This document shows positions 51,883-62,481 of a stretch of DNA of 64,000 nt, piece by piece. The notes under the pieces are model-generated. The model was not told where the DNA came from, ran no database searches, and was given only the letters and a program-made list of their open reading frames with translations. The stretch is taken from contig FONK01000008.1 of assembly GCA_900112915.1 (NCBI GenBank), forward strand, positions 1 to 64,000. The letters run 5' to 3'. The position numbers were made by a program, and so were the translations under genes. Positions within the stretch are counted from its first letter, which is position 1; the number at the start of each line of letters is the position of its first letter. The DNA is from Peptostreptococcaceae bacterium pGA-8 (GTDB taxonomy: Bacteria > Bacillota > Clostridia > Peptostreptococcales > Anaerovoracaceae).

Positions 51883-51891
51883 TGCTATGAT
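51883..51891 (+). promoter_or_regulatory. Extended -10 promoter of the capA-like gene
   Basis: TG-C-TATGAT (51883-51891), about 50 bases before the start codon. A TTGACA at 51854-51859 is too far upstream to be its -35. Confidence 0.45.
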
Positions 51892-51941
51892 ATACTATAA
51901 AAAGATGCTTTGCCTCAGTAGAAAACTTATGGAGAGTTGAA

Positions 51942-53141
51942 ATGTCAAAGAAAAATAAAAAATTTAATCTTGTCATTATAATTGCGGTAACAGCTTTGGT
52001 TATATTTGCTGTATCAGCAGGCGTTAAAGCTGTTAAAAATGCAAATACCGAAGAAAACACCGGAGAAAGTAACAACTCACGGGGGCCGGCAGGTGAAGTG
52101 ACTATTATGGCCAGTGGAGACATGCTCTATCACGATCAGATATACTGGAGCGGTATGAAGGAAGATTCCTATGATTTTTCGAATAATTATGAAAAAATAA
52201 AGCCGCTTATTTCTTCTGCCGATTTAGCTCTGGGCGATTTTGAAGGAACAATTGCTCCGGACTTACCTTTATCAGGATATCCGATTTTTAATGCGCCTAA
52301 GGAGGTTATTCCTGCTATTAAGGCTGCGGGCTATGATGTAATAGATTTGGCTCATAATCACATTCTGGACTCATATTTAACCGGAGCTTTAGGGACAAAA
52401 AAACTCTTCGAGGATGCCGGTCTTGATGTTATAGGCGTTAAGACGACGGCAGATGAAAAAATACTGGTAAGGGAAGTAAAGGGAATAAAAATTGCCATTT
52501 TAGGCTTTGCCTACGGATACAATGGGCTGGAGTCGAATTTAACTGCGGAAGAATACGATGCTCATTTACAGGATTTAAATCCCGAGAAGGTGAAGGCTAC
52601 CTTGGCAGAGGCTGAGAAAATAGCCGATATCACTGTGGTTATGCCGCAAATTGGTGTTGAATACAGCTTGGCGCCTACAGAAGAGCAGGTTAATCTGTAT
52701 CATAACATGATAGATTGGGGAGCAGATATAATTTTTGGCGGACATCCACATGTTATAGAGCCTACAGAAATAGTGAATAAAGATGGTAACAAGAAGTTTA
52801 TAATCTATTCCATGGGAAATCTCTTATCTAATCAGAGATATGAAACTTTGGAAAATTATTGGACCGAACGAGGTGTAATAATGGAGGTTTCTATTAAAAA
52901 AATGTCCGACAAAAAAGGAGCTTGCCGTATTACCGGCATAAAAGCGCACCCGACATGGGTATTAAGGGAGCCCAACAACAAGACTCATAATGGCTTCCCG
53001 CTATATAACTATCAGACCCTGCTCTGTGAAGATTATATAGAGGGTGGAAAGCACTATGGAGAATTGAGCAAGGAAAACACGGAAAGAATAACCAAGGCCT
53101 ATGCTGAGGTCATGGAGCTTTTGAAACTGGAGAAAATATAG
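51942..53141 (+). CDS. CapA/PgsA-family metallophosphatase-like protein
   Basis: 399 residues. A short basic start and one hydrophobic helix (about 8-27) form an N-terminal anchor, so the domain is probably extracellular. The CapA domain has [30 protein letters not shown] (N-H), and GGHPHVIEP (H-x-H) plus SMGNLL, the set of metal-binding residues of the PGA_cap family. Some members take part in polyglutamate capsule synthesis; without capB/capC nearby the role is unknown. ruvC follows after two bases. Confidence 0.88.
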   Translation: MSKKNKKFNLVIIIAVTALVIFAVSAGVKAVKNANTEENTGESNNSRGPAGEVTIMASGDMLYHDQIYWSGMKEDSYDFSNNYEKIKPLISSADLALGDFEGTIAPDLPLSGYPIFNAPKEVIPAIKAAGYDVIDLAHNHILDSYLTGALGTKKLFEDAGLDVIGVKTTADEKILVREVKGIKIAILGFAYGYNGLESNLTAEEYDAHLQDLNPEKVKATLAEAEKIADITVVMPQIGVEYSLAPTEEQVNLYHNMIDWGADIIFGGHPHVIEPTEIVNKDGNKKFIIYSMGNLLSNQRYETLENYWTERGVIMEVSIKKMSDKKGACRITGIKAHPTWVLREPNNKTHNGFPLYNYQTLLCEDYIEGGKHYGELSKENTERITKAYAEVMELLKLEKI

Positions 53142-53143
53142 TA

Positions 53144-53650
53144 ATGAGAATAATGGGAATTGACCCGGGATATGCAATTATGGGCTGGGGGATACTGGAC
53201 TTAAAGGGAAATCATTTTTCTGTTGTAGACTATGGTTCTATAACTACTGACGCACACACTCCTATGGAGGACAGATTGGAGCATCTTTACAATATGCTGG
53301 AATCAATAATACATGAATATAAGCCTGAAGAGGTTGCGATTGAAGAATTATTTTTCAATAACAACGCAAAAACAGCTTTGATGGTTGGACAGGCAAGAGG
53401 CGTGGCTATTTTGGCGGCGGTAAAGGGCGGGCTGAAAATCAGCGAATACACACCGCTTCAAATAAAACAGGCTTTAGTCGGCTATGGAAGAGCTGACAAG
53501 AAACAGATGCAAACCATGGTTAAGACAATACTTAATTTGAAGGAGGTTCCTAAGCCTGATGACACAGCCGATGCCGTTGCAGCAGCCATTTGTCATGGAC
53601 ATTGTTTAGGCAACAGGAATACTATGGCAAGGAGAAAGGCAGGAATTTAA
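53144..53650 (+). CDS. ruvC: Holliday junction resolvase RuvC
   Basis: 168 residues. [18 protein letters not shown] carries the first catalytic Asp, [11 protein letters not shown] the first Glu, and [14 protein letters not shown] the C-terminal Asp pair. First of ruvC-ruvA-ruvB; ruvA follows after three bases. Confidence 0.97.
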   Translation: MRIMGIDPGYAIMGWGILDLKGNHFSVVDYGSITTDAHTPMEDRLEHLYNMLESIIHEYKPEEVAIEELFFNNNAKTALMVGQARGVAILAAVKGGLKISEYTPLQIKQALVGYGRADKKQMQTMVKTILNLKEVPKPDDTADAVAAAICHGHCLGNRNTMARRKAGI

Positions 53651-53653
53651 TAG

Positions 53654-54256
53654 ATGAGTATGATTAGATTTTTAAAGGGGAAATTTCACCCATCTATAAA
53701 CGGAAGTGCAATTATAGAGACCGTATCCGGAATAGGCTTCGAGGTTTTCATTGCGGATAATTCTCCCCTATATAAAACCATAGAAGGAGAAGATGTTAAA
53801 ATCCATACCTCTATGATAGTAAAAGAGGACAGTATGACCCTATATGGATTTCATGACAGAGACAGCCTTGAAATGTTTGAAATGTTGATAACTGTTAATG
53901 GAGTGGGTCCTAAGGCGGCAATGTCCATAATGTCCGCTTTTCCGTTGTTTGAGCTGAAAAATGCCATTGCAGGCGGTGATTCAAAAGCGATTGCGAAGGC
54001 TAACGGTATAGGAAAGAAAACCTCAGAAAGAATAATAATAGATTTAAAGGATAAGATTTCAGGCAGCCAGGATGGAGCTATTGATATATCATATGATGTA
54101 TCAATCAGTCCGGGCAGTGAAAGACATGAGGCAGTCGCAGCTCTTCTTGCTCTCGGATATAACAAAACAGAGGCGGATCTGGCTGTCGGCAAGATCCCTG
54201 AGGATAATCTATCCGCTGAGGAATACATTAAAAAGGCACTTAAGAATTTATTTTAA
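53654..54256 (+). CDS. ruvA: Holliday junction branch-migration protein RuvA
   Basis: 200 residues. An N-terminal OB-fold (1-62), helix-hairpin-helix motifs (VNGVGPKAAMSIMSAF and AKANGIGKKTSERIIIDLK, about 75-130) and a C-terminal RuvB-binding domain (about 150-200). Either Met1 or Met3 could start it. A 102-base gap separates it from ruvB. Confidence 0.96.
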   Translation: MSMIRFLKGKFHPSINGSAIIETVSGIGFEVFIADNSPLYKTIEGEDVKIHTSMIVKEDSMTLYGFHDRDSLEMFEMLITVNGVGPKAAMSIMSAFPLFELKNAIAGGDSKAIAKANGIGKKTSERIIIDLKDKISGSQDGAIDISYDVSISPGSERHEAVAALLALGYNKTEADLAVGKIPEDNLSAEEYIKKALKNLF

Positions 54257-54358
54257 TAAAGCCTATGCTTATATATTCAGCGAATGCATTTAATTGATAA
54301 ATTTTAAAATACATTTAATTAGTATGACAGAGAATAAAATTTTGAAAGGAATTCTATA

Positions 54359-55375
54359 ATGGATGAGAGAATAACTCAAAGCGGAGCTTTCTCAAATGAA
54401 GAAAAACAGGAAATAACATTGAGACCTCAGCATCTTGAAGATTTCATAGGACAGAAAAATGCTAAGGAGAATTTGAAAATCTTCATAGAGGCGGCTAAGC
54501 TTCGTGGTGACCAGCTGGATCATGTTTTGTTCTATGGTCCTCCCGGACTTGGAAAAACTACCCTTGCCGGAATTATTGCCAATGAACTCGGTGTTGACAT
54601 CAAGATTACTTCGGGACCCGCCATTGAGCGGGCGGGAGATTTAGCTGCAATTTTGACAAATCTTGGCGAGAATGATGTTTTGTTTATAGATGAAATTCAT
54701 AGACTTAACAGATCTGTTGAAGAGGTTCTTTACTCAGCCATGGAGGACTATGCTCTTGACATCATCATCGGTAAGGGACCATCTGCCAGGTCAATTAGAC
54801 TTGATTTATCCAGATTTACTTTAATCGGTGCAACTACACGAGCAGGCAGCCTCTCTGCGCCGCTTAGAGATAGGTTTGGTGTTATAAGCAAGTTTGAAAT
54901 GTATACCAATGATGAGTTAGCGGAGATAATTAGCCGTTCTGCTGAACTTCTGGGGGTTGAAACCGATGAGGAATCCTTGACTGAGATGGCAAGATGTTCC
55001 AGAGGGACACCAAGAGTTGCCAATAGACTGTTAAAACGAGTAAGGGACTTCTCGCAAGTAAGAGGTGATGGCAGAATTACAAGGGATATAACGGTAAAGG
55101 CTCTTAAGGCTCTCGGTATTGATGCCTTAGGGCTTGAACGCCTGGATCGAGAAATTCTTAATGCGATAATCGACAGGTTTAACGGGGGACCTGTAGGAAT
55201 TGACACCATTGCCGCATCAATTGGGGAGGAAAGGGTTACAATTGAGGATGCCTATGAGCCGTATCTGATTCAAACGGGGCTGTTGTATAGGACACAGAAG
55301 GGTAGAATGGTGTCTGAATTGGGATATAAACATATGGGAAAGGAATATCAAATAGAAATTGATGAGACTAGATGA
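54359..55375 (+). CDS. ruvB: Holliday junction helicase RuvB
   Basis: 338-residue AAA+ motor. [19 protein letters not shown], Walker [14 protein letters not shown], Walker [10 protein letters not shown], sensor 1 GATTRAG and the arginine finger region RDRFG are conserved, followed by the RuvB winged helix. RBS GAAAGGAAT. It overlaps queA by 14 bases. Confidence 0.97.
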   Translation: MDERITQSGAFSNEEKQEITLRPQHLEDFIGQKNAKENLKIFIEAAKLRGDQLDHVLFYGPPGLGKTTLAGIIANELGVDIKITSGPAIERAGDLAAILTNLGENDVLFIDEIHRLNRSVEEVLYSAMEDYALDIIIGKGPSARSIRLDLSRFTLIGATTRAGSLSAPLRDRFGVISKFEMYTNDELAEIISRSAELLGVETDEESLTEMARCSRGTPRVANRLLKRVRDFSQVRGDGRITRDITVKALKALGIDALGLERLDREILNAIIDRFNGGPVGIDTIAASIGEERVTIEDAYEPYLIQTGLLYRTQKGRMVSELGYKHMGKEYQIEIDETR

Positions 55376-56411
55376 CTTTGATTACAACCTGCCTGAGAAT
55401 TTAATTGCTCAGCACCCAACGAAAGAAAGAGATAAATGCAGACTTATGGTTCTCAACAGAGCAAGCCATACAGTTGATAATAAAAAATTTTGTGACATTA
55501 TAGACCACATTAATCCGGGAGATTGTTTGGTGATGAACAACTCTAAAGTTTTACCTGCCAGACTTTATGGCATAAAAGAGGGAACCGGGGCAAAAATTGA
55601 ATTTCTTCTAATCAAGCGTATAGAGGGAGACCTTTGGGAAACCATGGTTAAGCCGGGAAAGCGACTTAAACCGGGGGACAGTGTTTTGTTTGGAGAAGAA
55701 AATCAACTTAAAGCTGTAGTAAAGGACTACGGAGAGGATGGAACCAGATTGGTTGAATTTTTTTATGATGGGATTTTTATAGAGCAGTTAGAAAAAATTG
55801 GGACCATGCCTCTTCCTCCTTATATTGACAGAAAAAGTGACGATGATGACAGAAAAATGTATCAGACTGTTTATTGCAAGGAGGAAGGCTCAGTGGCTAG
55901 CCCTACAGCAGGACTCCATTTTACAAAAGAGCTGCTATCCAAGCTAAGTGACAAGGGTGTAGACCTTGTCTATGTTACACTTCATGTGGGAATTGGCACC
56001 TTCAGACCTGTTAAGTGTGAAAATGTAGAAGATCATCATATGCATTTTGAAGAATACTATATTGATAGGGAAAATGCTGATATTATAAACAAGGCTGTCA
56101 GAGAAGGAAGAAGAATAGTTTCAGTAGGTACTACATCTACCAGAACTCTTGAAAGTGCGGCGTTCTACAGTGAAGAAGATGGCAAATATCTTGTAAAAGC
56201 CGGGGAAGATTCTACAGACATATTTATATATCCAGGATATAAATTTAAAATCATAAATTCCTTGATTACAAACTTCCACTTACCAAAGTCGACACTTCTA
56301 ATGCTGATATCAGCCCTCTATGACAGAGAACACATTCTCACGGCTTATAACAGAGCCGTTGCAGACGGGTATAGATTCTTCAGCTATGGAGATGCAATGT
56401 TTATCGAATAG
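55362..56411 (+). CDS. queA: tRNA preQ1(34) S-adenosylmethionine ribosyltransferase-isomerase QueA
   Basis: 349 residues; builds epoxyqueuosine on t[63 protein letters not shown] and [13 protein letters not shown] are the family blocks. ATG 55362 lies within the ruvB end; the open frame includes one extra TTG codon. QueH (21235) does the next step. tgt, usually next to queA, is absent. Confidence 0.96.
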   Translation: MRLDDFDYNLPENLIAQHPTKERDKCRLMVLNRASHTVDNKKFCDIIDHINPGDCLVMNNSKVLPARLYGIKEGTGAKIEFLLIKRIEGDLWETMVKPGKRLKPGDSVLFGEENQLKAVVKDYGEDGTRLVEFFYDGIFIEQLEKIGTMPLPPYIDRKSDDDDRKMYQTVYCKEEGSVASPTAGLHFTKELLSKLSDKGVDLVYVTLHVGIGTFRPVKCENVEDHHMHFEEYYIDRENADIINKAVREGRRIVSVGTTSTRTLESAAFYSEEDGKYLVKAGEDSTDIFIYPGYKFKIINSLITNFHLPKSTLLMLISALYDREHILTAYNRAVADGYRFFSYGDAMFIE

Positions 56412-56425
56412 GTGAGGTGTTATTT

Positions 56426-56938
56426 GTGAAAGAAATTTATAAAAGTCCGATAGGAAATCTTATTATTGTGGCAGAAAAAGGAGCCTTACTGGAAGTCAAT
56501 TATATGCGGGGAAATGAGGAATTTCGCAATGAAAATACCGAGTCCACAGCTTCCTCTTATGAGGATGGAGAAGTGATTGAAAAAACAAAAAAGTGGCTGG
56601 GCAGATATTTTCAAGGTGAACCCGTAGGCATTGATGCAATAGATGTTAAATTTAACCTTAAGGGAAGTGAATTCGCTAAAAGTGTATGGGGAATGTTAAT
56701 GGAAATACCCTATGGAGAGACCACAACCTATGGTGATATAGCTGCTGAAATAGGGAATAAAAGAGGCATAAAGAAAATGTCTGCCCAAGCTGTAGGGGGT
56801 GCTGTCGGGAAAAATCCAATATCAATTATAATACCTTGCCATAGAGTTATTGGAAAAGATGGCAGTATGACGGGCTATGGCGGTGGTCTTGACAGGAAAA
56901 TATTTTTGTTAGAATTGGAATCCGGAGCTGCCGGATAA
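56426..56938 (+). CDS. ogt: Methylated-DNA--protein-cysteine methyltransferase (Ogt/MGMT)
   Basis: 170 residues; suicide repair of O6-methylguanine. The acceptor motif is IIPCHRVIG, with VWGMLMEIPYGETTTYGDIA and MTGYGGGLDRKIFLLELE in the conserved C-terminal domain. GTG 56426 follows GGTGAGGTG; an in-frame GTG at 56417 lies inside that site. The second alkylation-repair gene of the window, after the AlkD-like gene. Confidence 0.95.
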   Translation: MKEIYKSPIGNLIIVAEKGALLEVNYMRGNEEFRNENTESTASSYEDGEVIEKTKKWLGRYFQGEPVGIDAIDVKFNLKGSEFAKSVWGMLMEIPYGETTTYGDIAAEIGNKRGIKKMSAQAVGGAVGKNPISIIIPCHRVIGKDGSMTGYGGGLDRKIFLLELESGAAG

Positions 56939-57004
56939 TAAGCAAGGATCTTAGCGTTGATTTATTGTTGTGAATTCAGGGATTGCTTAGTTGGGATACA
57001 TAAG

Positions 57005-57036
57005 GACGGTAGATAATAAAAAACTATCGTCTTTTT
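57005..57036 (+). terminator. Terminator after ogt
   Basis: GACGGTAG (57005-57012) pairs with CTATCGTC (57024-57031) through one G-T pair, followed by TTTTT. Confidence 0.8.
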
Positions 57037-57142
57037 CAATTCAAAAAATTGAATTTTAAAATATAAATGAGCCGCTTGAATTTAACGTTGAAATAACCTT
57101 TACAATTCATCTGTATCCATTGGAATTACTGATAATGGATTA

Positions 57143-57171
57143 TTGCAAAAAAAGCGTCTTTATGGTAGAAT
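57143..57171 (+). promoter_or_regulatory. Promoter of plsX-rnc-smc-ftsY-der
   Basis: TTGCAA (57143-57148) and TAGAAT (57166-57171) with a 17-base spacer, 38 bases before the plsX ATG. No FapR-type palindrome is visible. The interval 57037-57142 shows nothing else. Confidence 0.65.
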
Positions 57172-57208
57172 ATATCCTGAATTACTATGTTACTTGGAGG
57201 TAGCACTA

Positions 57209-58210
57209 ATGAAAATTTTATTAGACGGAATGGGAGGTGACCATGCACCGGAAGTTATTGTTGAAGGTGCTGTGGCTGCCACCAAGGAGCTTGAAAAAGA
57301 TGTAAAAATTGCCATTATAGGGCAAGAAGAAATAATTGCTAAGGAGCTTAAGAAAACCGGATATACAGGTGATGCCATTGAAATTATTCATGCAGATGAG
57401 GTTATTACAAACCATGAATCACCTGTAAAGGCAATACGAACAAAGAAAGAATCAACCATCGTTAAGGGAATCAACCTGCTTAAGGAAGGTGAGGTGGATG
57501 TATTTATATCTGCAGGAAGCACAGGAGCTGTTTTGGCAGGAGGACTTCTTATCTTGGGAAGAATCAAAGGTGTTGACAGGCCGGCCTTGGCGACTATCTA
57601 CCCCGTAATTGGAAAGGAGCCTGCACTTCTTCTGGATGCCGGTGCCAATGCTGAATGCAAGCCGAAACATCTTTTGGAGTTTGGCATAATGGGGTCTTTA
57701 TATATGGAGAAGGTTCTTGGAAGAACCGACCCTAGAGTGGGACTTGTTAATAATGGGGCGGAAGAAGGAAAGGGAAACGCTCTTACTAAGGAAACCTATG
57801 GTCTTTTGAAGGAAAGTAATCTTAACTTTGTCGGTAATGTTGAGGCGAGAGATATTCCGACAGGAGCAGCAGATGTCATTGTAACGGACGGATTTACCGG
57901 AAATGTAATTATTAAGCTGTCAGAAGGTTTAGGTCTTACTATTTTAAGAGAAATAAAACGAAAATTCACTGCTGGTGGAGTTGCAAAGCTTGGTGCAGCC
58001 CTCTTAAAAGGCAAGCTGTACGAACTGAAGCAGGATTTTGACTATACTGAATACGGCGGAGCACCTATTCTCGGTGTAAGAGGGGCTATATTAAAGATGC
58101 ACGGCTCTTCAGACTTTTATGCTGTAAAGCAAACCATACTTAAGGCAGTTCCTTATGTTAAAGAAAACGTAGTGGAGAAAATTGCCGGTTCCATAGGAGA
58201 AGACAATTGA
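57209..58210 (+). CDS. plsX: Phosphate acyltransferase PlsX
   Basis: 333 residues; makes acyl-phosphate from acyl-ACP for phospholipid synthesis. ILLDGMGGDHAPEVIVEGA, SAGSTGAVLAGG and VTDGFTGNVIIKLSEG are conserved. ATG 57209 follows GGAGG (57196-57200); the frame extends upstream to an ATG without a ribosome binding site before the promoter. acpP, commonly between plsX and rnc, is absent. Confidence 0.96.
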   Translation: MKILLDGMGGDHAPEVIVEGAVAATKELEKDVKIAIIGQEEIIAKELKKTGYTGDAIEIIHADEVITNHESPVKAIRTKKESTIVKGINLLKEGEVDVFISAGSTGAVLAGGLLILGRIKGVDRPALATIYPVIGKEPALLLDAGANAECKPKHLLEFGIMGSLYMEKVLGRTDPRVGLVNNGAEEGKGNALTKETYGLLKESNLNFVGNVEARDIPTGAADVIVTDGFTGNVIIKLSEGLGLTILREIKRKFTAGGVAKLGAALLKGKLYELKQDFDYTEYGGAPILGVRGAILKMHGSSDFYAVKQTILKAVPYVKENVVEKIAGSIGEDN

Positions 58211-58905
58211 AGCCGGGTATTTTAGAAGAAAAAATCGGATATAGCTTTGAAAACAAAGAACTGCTGGAAATTGCTTTGACTCACAGCTCTTTTGTCAGAG
58301 AAAACAGAGATGGTTCAAAGGACAATGAACGACTGGAGTTTCTTGGAGATGCTTATCTTGATGCAATAATAGGCAAGGAGCTTTTTTATCGTCTCGGCAG
58401 CAAGAAGGAAGGCGATTTAACCAAGCTTAGAGCGAAAATTGTATGTGAAAATTCCCTTGCCATGCTGGCTAAAGATATCAATCTAGGCGATGCAATGCGG
58501 TTTGGAAAAGGTGAAAGCAAGGGTGGAGGCAAAAAAAAGAAATCCATTTTAGCTGATGCTGTGGAGGCTGTTCTGGGTGCCATCGTACTTGATGGGGGAT
58601 ATGAGCAGGCAGAGCAGGTTGTTAGGAAGTTATTTGCCGAGACCATAGAGAAGGCTATGGAAGGCGACTTTTTTGTGGATTATAAGAGCAAGGTCCAGGA
58701 AAGGCTTCAGGTAAAGGGAAAAATTACAAAGATTCATTATGTTTCGGATAAAGAAGAAGGTCCGCCGCATAGCAAGACCTTCTATGTACATCTTGAATGT
58801 GATGGCGTTGTCATGGGTCATGGTGTAGGAAAGAGCAAGAAGGAAGCAGAACAGATGGCTGCAAAAGATACTTTAGAAATGGAGAATGAAAAGTATGTAT
58901 TTTAA
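58207..58905 (+). CDS. rnc: Ribonuclease III
   Basis: 232 residues; processes rRNA and other double-stranded RNA. The catalytic motif is NERLEFLGDAYLD with a second acidic patch (DAVEAVLGAI), followed by a double-stranded-RNA-binding domain (about 155-230). It starts at a TTG overlapping the plsX stop, preceded by AGGAGA. Confidence 0.95.
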   Translation: MKPGILEEKIGYSFENKELLEIALTHSSFVRENRDGSKDNERLEFLGDAYLDAIIGKELFYRLGSKKEGDLTKLRAKIVCENSLAMLAKDINLGDAMRFGKGESKGGGKKKKSILADAVEAVLGAIVLDGGYEQAEQVVRKLFAETIEKAMEGDFFVDYKSKVQERLQVKGKITKIHYVSDKEEGPPHSKTFYVHLECDGVVMGHGVGKSKKEAEQMAAKDTLEMENEKYVF

Positions 58906-61900
58906 AAGATTGGAAATGCACGGATTTAAGTCATTTGCAGAACCGGTTGTAATAGAATTTCATGAAGGCGTGACCTGTGTTGTAGGACCTAATGGAAGTG
59001 GAAAGAGCAATATTAGTGATGCTATCAGATGGGTGCTGGGTGAGCAGAGTCCAAAGACCTTGCGCGGCGGAAAGATGGAGGAGGTTATCTTTGCCGGAAC
59101 TGCCAATAGAAAAATGCGTGGAATGGCGGAGGTTAACCTGGTAATAGATAATTCATCCGGGATTTTGGACATAGATTACAACGAGGTGGCAATCACCAGA
59201 AGAATGTTTAGGTCAGGGGACAGCGAATATTTGATTAACAATGTTCCGTGTAGACTAAAGGACATTAGAAAATTGATAATGGATACCGGTATCGGAGTAG
59301 ATGGATATTCTATTATCGGTCAGGGAAAGATTGCCGATATTGTAAGTAATAAGCCGGAAAGCAGACGAGAAATCTTTGAAGAAGCAGCCGGTGTGGTAGC
59401 CTATAAGACCAGAAAAGGTGAGGCTGAAAGAAAGCTTGAAATTACCAAGGCTAATCTTGAGAGAGCCAATGATATTATTGGCGAGTTGGAGAGCCGTATT
59501 CCCGGCCTAAAGGAAGAGGCTGCCAAGGCGGAAGAATTTTTAAGGCTTAGAAAGGAATACGAGGAGCTTGAAGTAAATATAATCCTAAATAATTTGGAGA
59601 GTATCAAGAAAAAGCAAGATATATTTGCGGCTGATATTGAGGATTTAACTCATAAAATTTCCGTCGGAGAAGAAGAGGCCTATGAGGCTAACCGGATTTT
59701 ATCCAATGCCCAAAAGGATAATGAAGAGCTTGAAGAAAGAGGCAACGAAGCGCAAAACAGGCTTTTGTCCGTAATTGATAAGTATAATCATATTTCCAAT
59801 AGAGACAAGGTTAAGGAAGAGAAGTTGGCGGCTCTGGAAAGAGATGAGCAGAGACTGAGGGCGGAGGCTGAGTCTTTAAAGGTTAGATTAACCGAGGAGA
59901 TGTACAGCGCTAATAAGGCTGATTCCATGGAAGCTCAGTTTGCAGAAGAAATCAGCAAGGTCTCCGAGAAATTAAATTTAAAGCTTGAGGAATACAGCGC
60001 CGTTCTTGAGCAGAAAAATCAGGCAGATGAAGCCTTGAATTCCGACAGAGAGCAGGTCTTTAACCTACACAAGACCGTTTCAGAAAAGGTCAGCGAGCTT
60101 AAGAGCCTGGAGACCCTACGAGAAACTTTAATTAACAGAAACAAAGAGCTTATTGCAGAATGGGATAAGGAAAAGGATGATAATCTTTCATCAAGAAATA
60201 ATTTGGCAGATGCTGAAGCGAAACATGATGAATGGTCAAGGAAGATAGATTATCTGAAAGACAGTTACAATAGGGCTGTTGATGCGCTGGATAAGCTGGG
60301 AAAGGATAAGCAGGCTGCATCAGAGGCTCTTAGACAGTTAACTGTAAAAGAGGGACAGATTTCTTCAAGAAAAAAGACGATAGAAGAGATGGAAGCTAAC
60401 TATGAAGGCTACAATTATGGTGTAAGATTTATTATGAAATCACAAGCCAAAGGAATAGACGGTGTTGTAGCTGAGCTTATTAAGGTTCCTGAAGGCTATG
60501 AAACTGCCATTGAAACAGCCTTAGGCGGGAGTCTGCAGAACATAGTTTGTCAAAAAGAAGATGATGCAAAGGCAGCTATTGAAATTTTAAAGGCGAACAA
60601 TGCCGGTCGTCTGACATTTTTGCCTATAAATCGAATCAGTGGACAGGTAGCCGCTGTGGAAGCTGCTATTTCAGAAGATAAGGATTTCATTGGCATTGGA
60701 TCCGAGCTTTGTAATTACCACAAAGAGTATAAAGGAATTTTTGATTTTCTGTTGGGCAAAACAGTTGTCGTAAAAACCATCGATAGTGCCATTAGGCTGT
60801 CAAAAAAGTCGAAGGGTCTTAGATTTGTTACTCTAAGCGGAGAAATTATCAATCCTACAGGTTCAATTTCAGGTGGAAGATATAAGAATAAAACGGCCAG
60901 CTTAATTGAAAGAAGGGCAGAAATTGCAAAATTGGAAAATGAATTAAGCTATATTTCCAATGAAATTGCCATAAATGAGGAAGCTCTGCTAAAAATTGAA
61001 GAGGATATCATTCATAATAAGGAAACCGAAAAGGAAGACGGCAAACTTATTAAAGAAGCAGAAGCAGCAGTTATTTCCCTTGAAGAAAGGCTTAGCTATC
61101 TCAGGAGCCATCTAAATCAAAGTGATGAAAGCAACCTGAAGTATGAAAGTCAGATTTCTTCAATTAAGGACGACTTGAAGGGATCCGAAGAAATCACCGA
61201 AAGATTAAGGAGAGAAATTTCCGATGGTAAGAATTTGATAGAGAGCATATCACGAAACAACAGCAGCAAAACAGCTGACGGCGAGCAGCTTAACGCCAGG
61301 CTGAAGGAATTGTCCGCCATCGTAACTGAGCTTAAGGTTGAAAAGAGTCAAAAGGATGCTCAGCTTGAAAATGCTGTTATGAATAAGGCAAGGATAACAA
61401 AAGCCATAGACGCCTTAAGGGAAGCTAAGGATGATAATGAGAAGAATCTGAGTGATATAGAAGCTGCCAGAGCAGAGCTTCTAAATGATTCAGGAGAAGA
61501 TGCTTCCAACCTCGGACTTTTGAAAACCGAAAGAGAGGCTCTTGAAGAATCAATTAGGAATATCAAAAATGAGAAGAGCATCTTAGCTGAAAATCTTGGA
61601 AAGGCAACCAAGAAATTAAGCGATATAAATCATAGAAACTCCGGTTTAAAGGAGCAAAAATATCAGCTGGAGATTAAATCAGCAAAAAATGATACCCAAG
61701 AAGAGGTGCTGAATGCCAGACTTTGGGATGAGTTTGAGATGTCATATGCTCAGGCCTTGGACAAGAAAAATCCTAACTTCGTCATGTCATCATCTGTTAA
61801 GCTAAATAGAGAAATTAAAAACAGAATGAGGGAAATTGGAGATGTAAATGTCGGCTCTATTAAAGAGTATGAAGAGCTTGGTAAACGTTATGACTTCCTT

Positions 61901-62440
61901 GTAGAACAGAGGAAAGATATTATATTCGCCTCTGATGAGCTTAATAGAATAATCAAGGAAATGAGCGATACAATTAAGGAAAAATTCAAGGAAAATTTTG
62001 ATAAGGTTGTAACAAATTTTGGAGAAATTTTCACTGAGCTCTTTGGCGGAGGCAGTGCTCAGCTTACTATGGAAGATGAGAGCAATCCATTGGAGTCCGG
62101 CATTGATATTGTAGCTCAACCACCGGGAAAGAAGCTTCAGAACATCAATTTAATGAGTGGCGGAGAAAAAACAATGACCGCCATTGCACTAATGTTTGCC
62201 GTACTCAAGGCTAAACCGACGCCTTTCTGCATTTTAGACGAGGTTGAAGCAGCTCTTGATGATGCTAATATTGACAGGTTTTCCAATTACCTGAGGAACT
62301 TTGAGGATGTGCAGTTTGTCCTGGTTACTCACCAGAAAGCTACAATGGAGCATGCGGATGTTTTGTACGGAGTTACAATGGCTGAACAGGGTGTATCCAA
62401 GCTTCTATCGTTAAAGCTTGGAGATGATATCCGGCTATAA
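58895..62440 (+). CDS. smc: Chromosome segregation protein SMC
   Basis: 1181 residues. The N-terminal ATPase half has Walker A GPNGSGKSNISDAIRWVLGE (about 32-51). Long heptad-rich coiled coils (about 165-500 and 670-1010) flank a hinge (about 510-660, containing GRLTFLPINR and GGRYKN). The C-terminus has LMSGGEKTMTAIALMFA and ILDEVEAALDDANI. I start at ATG 58895 (MYFKRLEMHGFKSF); ATG 58886 is too close to GGAG. It overlaps rnc by 11 bases. Confidence 0.97.
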   Translation: MYFKRLEMHGFKSFAEPVVIEFHEGVTCVVGPNGSGKSNISDAIRWVLGEQSPKTLRGGKMEEVIFAGTANRKMRGMAEVNLVIDNSSGILDIDYNEVAITRRMFRSGDSEYLINNVPCRLKDIRKLIMDTGIGVDGYSIIGQGKIADIVSNKPESRREIFEEAAGVVAYKTRKGEAERKLEITKANLERANDIIGELESRIPGLKEEAAKAEEFLRLRKEYEELEVNIILNNLESIKKKQDIFAADIEDLTHKISVGEEEAYEANRILSNAQKDNEELEERGNEAQNRLLSVIDKYNHISNRDKVKEEKLAALERDEQRLRAEAESLKVRLTEEMYSANKADSMEAQFAEEISKVSEKLNLKLEEYSAVLEQKNQADEALNSDREQVFNLHKTVSEKVSELKSLETLRETLINRNKELIAEWDKEKDDNLSSRNNLADAEAKHDEWSRKIDYLKDSYNRAVDALDKLGKDKQAASEALRQLTVKEGQISSRKKTIEEMEANYEGYNYGVRFIMKSQAKGIDGVVAELIKVPEGYETAIETALGGSLQNIVCQKEDDAKAAIEILKANNAGRLTFLPINRISGQVAAVEAAISEDKDFIGIGSELCNYHKEYKGIFDFLLGKTVVVKTIDSAIRLSKKSKGLRFVTLSGEIINPTGSISGGRYKNKTASLIERRAEIAKLENELSYISNEIAINEEALLKIEEDIIHNKETEKEDGKLIKEAEAAVISLEERLSYLRSHLNQSDESNLKYESQISSIKDDLKGSEEITERLRREISDGKNLIESISRNNSSKTADGEQLNARLKELSAIVTELKVEKSQKDAQLENAVMNKARITKAIDALREAKDDNEKNLSDIEAARAELLNDSGEDASNLGLLKTEREALEESIRNIKNEKSILAENLGKATKKLSDINHRNSGLKEQKYQLEIKSAKNDTQEEVLNARLWDEFEMSYAQALDKKNPNFVMSSSVKLNREIKNRMREIGDVNVGSIKEYEELGKRYDFLVEQRKDIIFASDELNRIIKEMSDTIKEKFKENFDKVVTNFGEIFTELFGGGSAQLTMEDESNPLESGIDIVAQPPGKKLQNINLMSGGEKTMTAIALMFAVLKAKPTPFCILDEVEAALDDANIDRFSNYLRNFEDVQFVLVTHQKATMEHADVLYGVTMAEQGVSKLLSLKLGDDIRL

Positions 62441-62481
62441 CCTACGGTTGTGTAAATATAATTAATTTGACAGGAGAAATA

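Noticed and set aside
54283-54320. Near-direct repeat ATGCATTTAATT / ATACATTTAATT before ruvB
   Set aside because: Short and AT-rich; likely by chance, with no promoter geometry.
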